Source: Corbicula japonica
Taxonomy: Eukaryota; Mollusca; Bivalvia; Venerida; Cyrenidae
Assembly: GCA_038501625.1 (NCBI GenBank)
Contig: JAZAYU010000085.1
Span: forward strand, 2,429,693-2,493,692
DNA: 64,000 nucleotides
Direction of reading: 5' to 3'
Position numbers and translations under genes: made by a program
Notes under the pieces: generated by a model
What the model saw: the letters and a program-made list of their open reading frames with translations, nothing else
What the model was told of the DNA's origin: nothing
Databases searched by the model: none
Shown: one piece after another, positions 59,490-64,000 of the stretch
Layout: the number at the start of each line of letters is the position of its first letter
How positions within the stretch are numbered: the stretch's first letter is position 1

Positions 59490-59935
59490 TTATGAAGGTT
59501 TATAGGGAAATCTTTTTTTTTTAAAGAACCTAGAAGCTCGACTTGTTTCTTTTATCCCCGTCATCGTGTTCGTGCTGATTTGACTTGCCTCGTTGATTAC
59601 CCACCCCTTTGGCTTTTCAACTTCTTATGTTTTACGTATTTGTGTGTTTTTGCATGCAACATTGTTGAGCTGATGGGTGATTTGGAGTTATTTCACCAAG
59701 ACAAACTGTACTTGTTTTGTGATATGAGAACCCCCAGTTGCAATTTGTTTTTGACACTGACCGTTCCAAGGCGGTTACCTCAAGGGTTCTCTTTTTCGTT
59801 AACTGTTTTGGCGTCTTATTTGAATTTACGCACTTATAGCAAACATGCTCTCTCTTCCTCTCTTTCGATGCGTGGGAAGGCTGTGTTTTGTAAGTATGGC
59901 GATTCCAGATACGCATATTTCACTTTATTTGGCAA
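59490..59935 (-). repeat. Dispersed repeat R, near-complete copy (reverse)
   Basis: Starts 'tttatagggaaatctttttt' and contains 'agctcgacttgtttctttta', 'catgcaacattgttgagctg', 'caccaagacaaactgtactt', 'ggcggttacctcaagggttc', 'acatgctctctcttcctctc' and 'gcgtgggaaggctgtgtttt'. The 157-codon plus-strand frame 59580-60053 runs along it and is not a gene. Confidence 0.85.
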
Positions 59936-61234
59936 GAACAAACCATTATCTGTAACTTTCTTATATCTTATTGATCTCATCAAGTGTAAAGCAGCGTGTA
60001 CAGATAAATATGCAGATAATTTTGGCTTGTCCCTGTGTGAGGTTACCAAATAAAAATGTCGATATCAGAATGTTATATGAAACGTACAAGACTTTATTGC
60101 ACTTAGATCTTCATTTCCAGAGCACTGAATTCAAGATTCTCTGGATCTGAAATTTTATCATTGGATTTTAACTTGTGTTCCTGAGTGTTGTGTCATTTCC
60201 GTTACAACACATAAATCCCCATATAAATTTGAAGAAACTTCTTTAAAAGGACTTTTCCTTAATTTAACTGATTCCAGAAACGGTCTAGGAAATATTCCAG
60301 TTTTCAAAAAAAAAAACAGAAATATTTTGTGAAGAAAACTGCTTATATCTTTTTTAATTTAAGATTATACCCTTTTGTATGTCATTACCATTGCGGGGGT
60401 TTACATCAGTTTTAATTATGCATTTGAAAAACTCTTTGCAAAACCTCACAGTAATAGTTTACTTCCCCAACTATAATTAACAACCATCATGTTCAATGCA
60501 ACAAAAGAGGTTCAATATTGTTTTTTATTGATTTTTTTTCATTAGCATTGCAGTCATTCCTGTTACCGACATCGTAACGGAAGTGACAATGCAAGCTATT
60601 GTATGGATATATTCAGGTGCATCCCCGTTTAATACAACATGTAATGTGCTAAAAATGCTATTATTATTGTATAATGGATACTCTAATTCGGATTTTAAGC
60701 ATTTTAGAATGAAAGGCATAACCGTTACATCCTGTCATTTCCGCTACATTTTAACAAACATTTGTCAATTATTCTCTGACTTTCATTCATATCTCAATTT
60801 TTATTTTGGATAATCATCCTAAATAATATGTTTTAGTGTCGATCAAAGTTGGCACACCGTTTACCCTGATTTAGTGTATTTGAGAAAAAACTTCTCTTTG
60901 CTGTTCATTTATGAAATAATATATTTTTCAGATAAAAGCGAGTATCTTGATTCTGTTTTAATTTTTCTTACACCTTTGAGAATTGTTTCTGAAAACGTGC
61001 TCTAAAAAGAACGAAGTCCTACCAAGAATATACATACTGAATAAATGTGTTAATGTAAATCCAGTGTTTTTGTATTGCAACGGAAATGACATACAGCCCT
61101 AACCTAGTGTCATTAAAAGCATTAGAACCTTTACTCCTATATTTTTTAATAACTCTGCTATAGAGTTTCATATTTCAGACACCAAATTATGTTTTGAGAA
61201 AGTTGCTAACAAATCGAAGAGTTTTAACTTTTGG
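59936..61234. other. Non-coding stretch
   Basis: Contains three 'ccgttac/catttccg'-type strings near 60195, 60560 and 60740 with no clear repeat unit; nothing else recognised. Confidence 0.35.
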
Positions 61235-62021
61235 GAGATGAAAAATGTACAGAAAATATAGAATCACTGATACCGAAAAATAAAAAAAAATACGGCGATA
61301 TCGCCTAACCATATACATGTAACTCAGAGCAGTTTCAGATTGCGTTAACCGTGACAACTCAGTGAAAAATACCGAGGATAACGCCATTTCATATGATCCT
61401 ATTGACCGATTTATACTGACGATAAATTCACAAACAGTGTTCTTATAAATAATAAAACTAATGTTGAAATTGGCGAAAGTTAATAATCATATATATATAT
61501 ATTGTAAGGAGCAAGAATTTTCCATAAATGATCTAAATATTTTTGCTCTTAATTAATACCAAACACTTCTTTCAGTTTCACAGATATCCGTAAATGATAT
61601 TGCTCATCTGGTATTTTCTAAACTATTGTCTTAAGCCAGACACTTATATTAATATCTTTGAACTTTCATCAATCTTTATTGTGAGATATAACATTTATAT
61701 CTCTTCTCTTTTTCAAGTCATCAGAGGACACATAAAGTTTTAATGTGAGCAAAAGTAATAAATCGTAATCACAGATTTGCATCACATGTTCGTGAAAATA
61801 ATGATAATGCATTTCTCATGTGGGAATTGAATATTTTGTAGAGGGTAATAATACATTGTTCGATCTCGTGGAATTGTTATTTAGGGGTTTTCAAGAAACC
61901 CGATGTGTTCTTCATCTTTTGGTACAAGTAAAATACAAATTTTATTATAATATAACAAAACATCATCAAACAGGTTTTTTACAAAATGTCAGTGGACAAC
62001 CAAAAGATACATAATTCACTT

Positions 62022-62268
62022 ATAATTGAGGCACGCCACGGGGAAAGGTACCTTCGGGCAGTTGACGTCATAAAGTAGAGCAGACGACATTAATTATTAT
62101 GCAATGTGCTGTAAAAATACCATTTTATTGTCAAAATGTGTGACAAAATCACAGTTTTGTTATGAGAAAATAATAGAAATTTGAAAGTTCTTTCTAAATA
62201 TAGTAACAACAAAAATGACAAAAAAAATGACCCGAAGGTACCTTTTCCCGTGGCGTGCCTCAATTATG
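62022..62268. mobile_element. MITE inserted in duplication copy B
   Basis: About 247 bp with inverted ends: left 'attgaggcacgccacgggga' 'aaggtaccttcggg', right 'cccgaaggtacctt' 'ttcccgtggcgtgcctcaat', about 33-bp arms with one mismatch. Flanked by TA on both sides. Absent from copy A at the matching place, which gives an empty site and shows insertion after the duplication. Confidence 0.85.
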
Positions 62269-62583
62269 CAAGTTTCTAAGTGACTAATATTATTTAGAAC
62301 TCTTAGTTCCCAAAGGTGATGAAATATAACGTTAATATATAATATGTTAAGTATTGTACTATTCTTGTACCAGCTCGAGAAGTTGCATACTTTGTTATAA
62401 GAATTTATTTCAATTGCTCAAGTGACGCTTACTTTATAAGTGCAATGGCCATAGGACGAACATACTGTAACACGTTGCTTTGCTTCTTAGATAATAATTT
62501 TGATATTAGAACATACAGCGGTATTTTGGCGTTTCTTTTAACACGGAACAATAAAGCAGTCAACTGTACCTACGATGCTCTGT

Positions 62584-62632
62584 AATATTTGCTTCATTTT
62601 ATAAAGTACTCTTTATAAGATCAAGCAAATAT
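62584..62632. repeat. Hairpin in copy B
   Basis: 'atatttgcttcattttataa' + 'ag' faces 'ctttataagatcaagcaaat' + 'at' with a 4-nt loop. Copy A has just one arm ('ctttataaaatgaagcaaat') near 55263. Confidence 0.7.
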
Positions 62633-62721
62633 ACCCGACCAATACTTTTAAGAAATCATATTGCAGATACAAACGATAAATTTACATGTACATGTATTAT
62701 TATTTCGTTTAACTTAGCCTT

Positions 62722-62782
62722 TTATTCAAAAATCCAATTAATCGAATGACTATGGCCTTCGATTAATCGGATTTCTGAATAA
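62722..62782. repeat. Hairpin in copy B, 25-bp arms
   Basis: 'ttattcaaaaatccaattaa' + 'tcgaa' and 'ttcgattaatcggatttctg' + 'aataa' pair with 2 mismatches around an 11-nt loop. It may be a tiny fold-back element; copy A has a different, less structured 'gattaatc' cluster here. Confidence 0.75.
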
Positions 62783-63739
62783 AGTCTGTTTTTTTTCCAA
62801 TTTCAAATACCAGCTTGCTCTAACAAAATATTATGATTAATTGTGCGATGTTTGATTTAAAAGTATAAAGGCGTTAGACTTTACGCATTTTGCAGTGTAA
62901 TGTAAGGGGAAAATCTACGTAATGTACTAGGTTTTCGAATTGGTAGAGATTGAAACGTCATATTTAAAACTTTCGCCTGAAAATAATTTCATTCTATCAC
63001 GTGACCCAAAATCATACTGACGAACCTACTGATTTATTATATTTCTTATCATAGAAATTCCCTGCTGGAACGAAATTGTTTTCACTTGATATATGTTAAA
63101 ACTTTGCTTTTCTTAATATGCCAAAATGATTTATTATGTGTTAAAATTGCTAGAAGTACTTCTTTTCAGACTATATCTTCATTTCACACCACACGCGTCT
63201 GTCTCATTCACGTAATGCAATCAATGTGTTTGATTTGAAAGTAAATCTTAAGCGTGCATGTCAGAAAAATGGCATTATACAAGTACATATTATAAGAATA
63301 AATAATGTGTTTTTGACTTCAAACAAGCACTACAAACAACGTAATAGAAAGAAAGATTTGTCAGCAGATAAAAACAACAATCATGGAAGGTACAGTTCAT
63401 TGGCGATCTACTCAAATATAGCTTCGAAGCTGGTTTTCTTTAAAACAAATCTAAAGTAATGGCCGTACTGTAATTATGAATTTTGCACAAGGCTCCATTT
63501 TTCCTCACGTTAATTTTAGGTAATTGAAGTAATTGGCTTTAAGAAAAGAACGAAACGTTTCTTTATCATGAATTCTCTCTGTAAATTTCCTGTATGAGGT
63601 AATAACCTCCGCTTTCTAAAAATAGGTTTACAATATCAATACCGAAAAATACTGGTTTGTAGTAATCAGAAGATAAAAGGGAGAGAGATATTCGGTCAAG
63701 TTAAAAGTAAGACACAAAATACTAAAAAGGAAAACGACA

Positions 63740-63985
63740 ATCTGAGAGTTTACAGCATTCGAACGGTCAGTGACAAACACATTAATTTTGCCCTTGGAGA
63801 TTAAACATAACTGGTTTGTATTAGAGGTGGTTGTTTTATTAATTAATGAATCTTATGAGTAACTATATATGTCAGGAAAATCACACGAAAATAATTCAAA
63901 TTCACCACACATCCAAAAATTAGACAGAAGAGGTTATGACTTTTCAACGGTCAGTCGCAAAAATATTTTCCTCTAAAGATTCAAC
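63740..63985 (+). repeat. Dispersed repeat R, two decayed partial copies
   Basis: 'cagcattcgaacggtcagtg' 'acaaacacattaattttgcc' at 63754 and 'acttttcaacggtcagtcgc' 'aaaaatattttcctc' at 63940. Both are R cores followed by 'ataac.tg.ttt' and lie about 185 bp apart, so the second half may be a local duplication. Confidence 0.55.
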
Positions 63986-64000
63986 ATAACTTGTGTTTTA

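Larger units (their letters stand above)
61235..63645 (+). repeat. Segmental duplication, copy B
   Basis: Collinear homologue of 54220-56145, about 7.0-7.5 kb downstream in direct orientation. It is longer because of a MITE (62022-62268) and hairpin sequences (62584-62632, 62722-62782). The copies differ by many substitutions and small indels, roughly a fifth to a quarter of sites by eye. Confidence 0.9.

Noticed and set aside
59580..60053. 157-codon open frame on the plus strand
   Set aside because: It runs along the reverse R copy at 59490-59935 and continues into unrelated sequence; other R copies do not keep the frame and no domain is visible.

Overview
This 64 kb window is AT-rich, intergenic (or intronic) DNA from an animal nuclear genome, most likely a bivalve mollusc. 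I infer the lineage from the repeats: a tRNA-derived SINE with an (AAAC)n tail, CR1/jockey-style non-LTR reverse-transcriptase debris, Tc1-like transposon fossils, fold-back elements, and a composite 145-bp plus 164-bp tandem array ending in a (GCCC)n tract. The species cannot be fixed from the sequence. I see no host protein-coding gene, rRNA, functional tRNA or CRISPR array. Nearly all open frames are under 120 codons, which is expected by chance at this base composition.

Layout. 0-6 kb: a 5'-truncated LINE (2590-5355) with a broken reverse transcriptase; a complete SINE sits in its 3' UTR, flanked by an 11-bp target duplication. 7-12 kb: a TTAA-flanked MITE, a fold-back element with a 20-bp minisatellite, and a Penelope-like inverted repeat that carries a hammerhead-like motif and abuts a long (TA)n tract. 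12-21 kb: mostly featureless, with a 22-bp minisatellite. 21-38 kb: scattered diverged duplicates (called Z, X and Y here). The Y copies contain a short ATG-initiated exon-like frame, ending in one copy at a good splice-donor sequence. 37-45 kb: TIR and fold-back elements, several copies of the dispersed 'R' repeat in both orientations, and a Tc1-like remnant. 48.6-50.2 kb: the composite tandem array. 52.0-54.2 kb: a degenerate full-length Tc1-like transposon with TIRs of at least 100 bp. 54.2-56.1 kb and 61.2-63.6 kb: a roughly 2 kb direct segmental duplication; the second copy has gained a MITE and two hairpins.

Two families recur through the whole window. The 'P' hairpin MITE has six copies. 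The 'R' repeat is about 550 bp and has about twenty full or partial copies. No pathway or operon logic applies here: the region is a layered record of transposition. The best candidates for a closer look are the hammerhead-like motif, the exon-like Y family, the composite array, the segmental duplication and the hairpin families.
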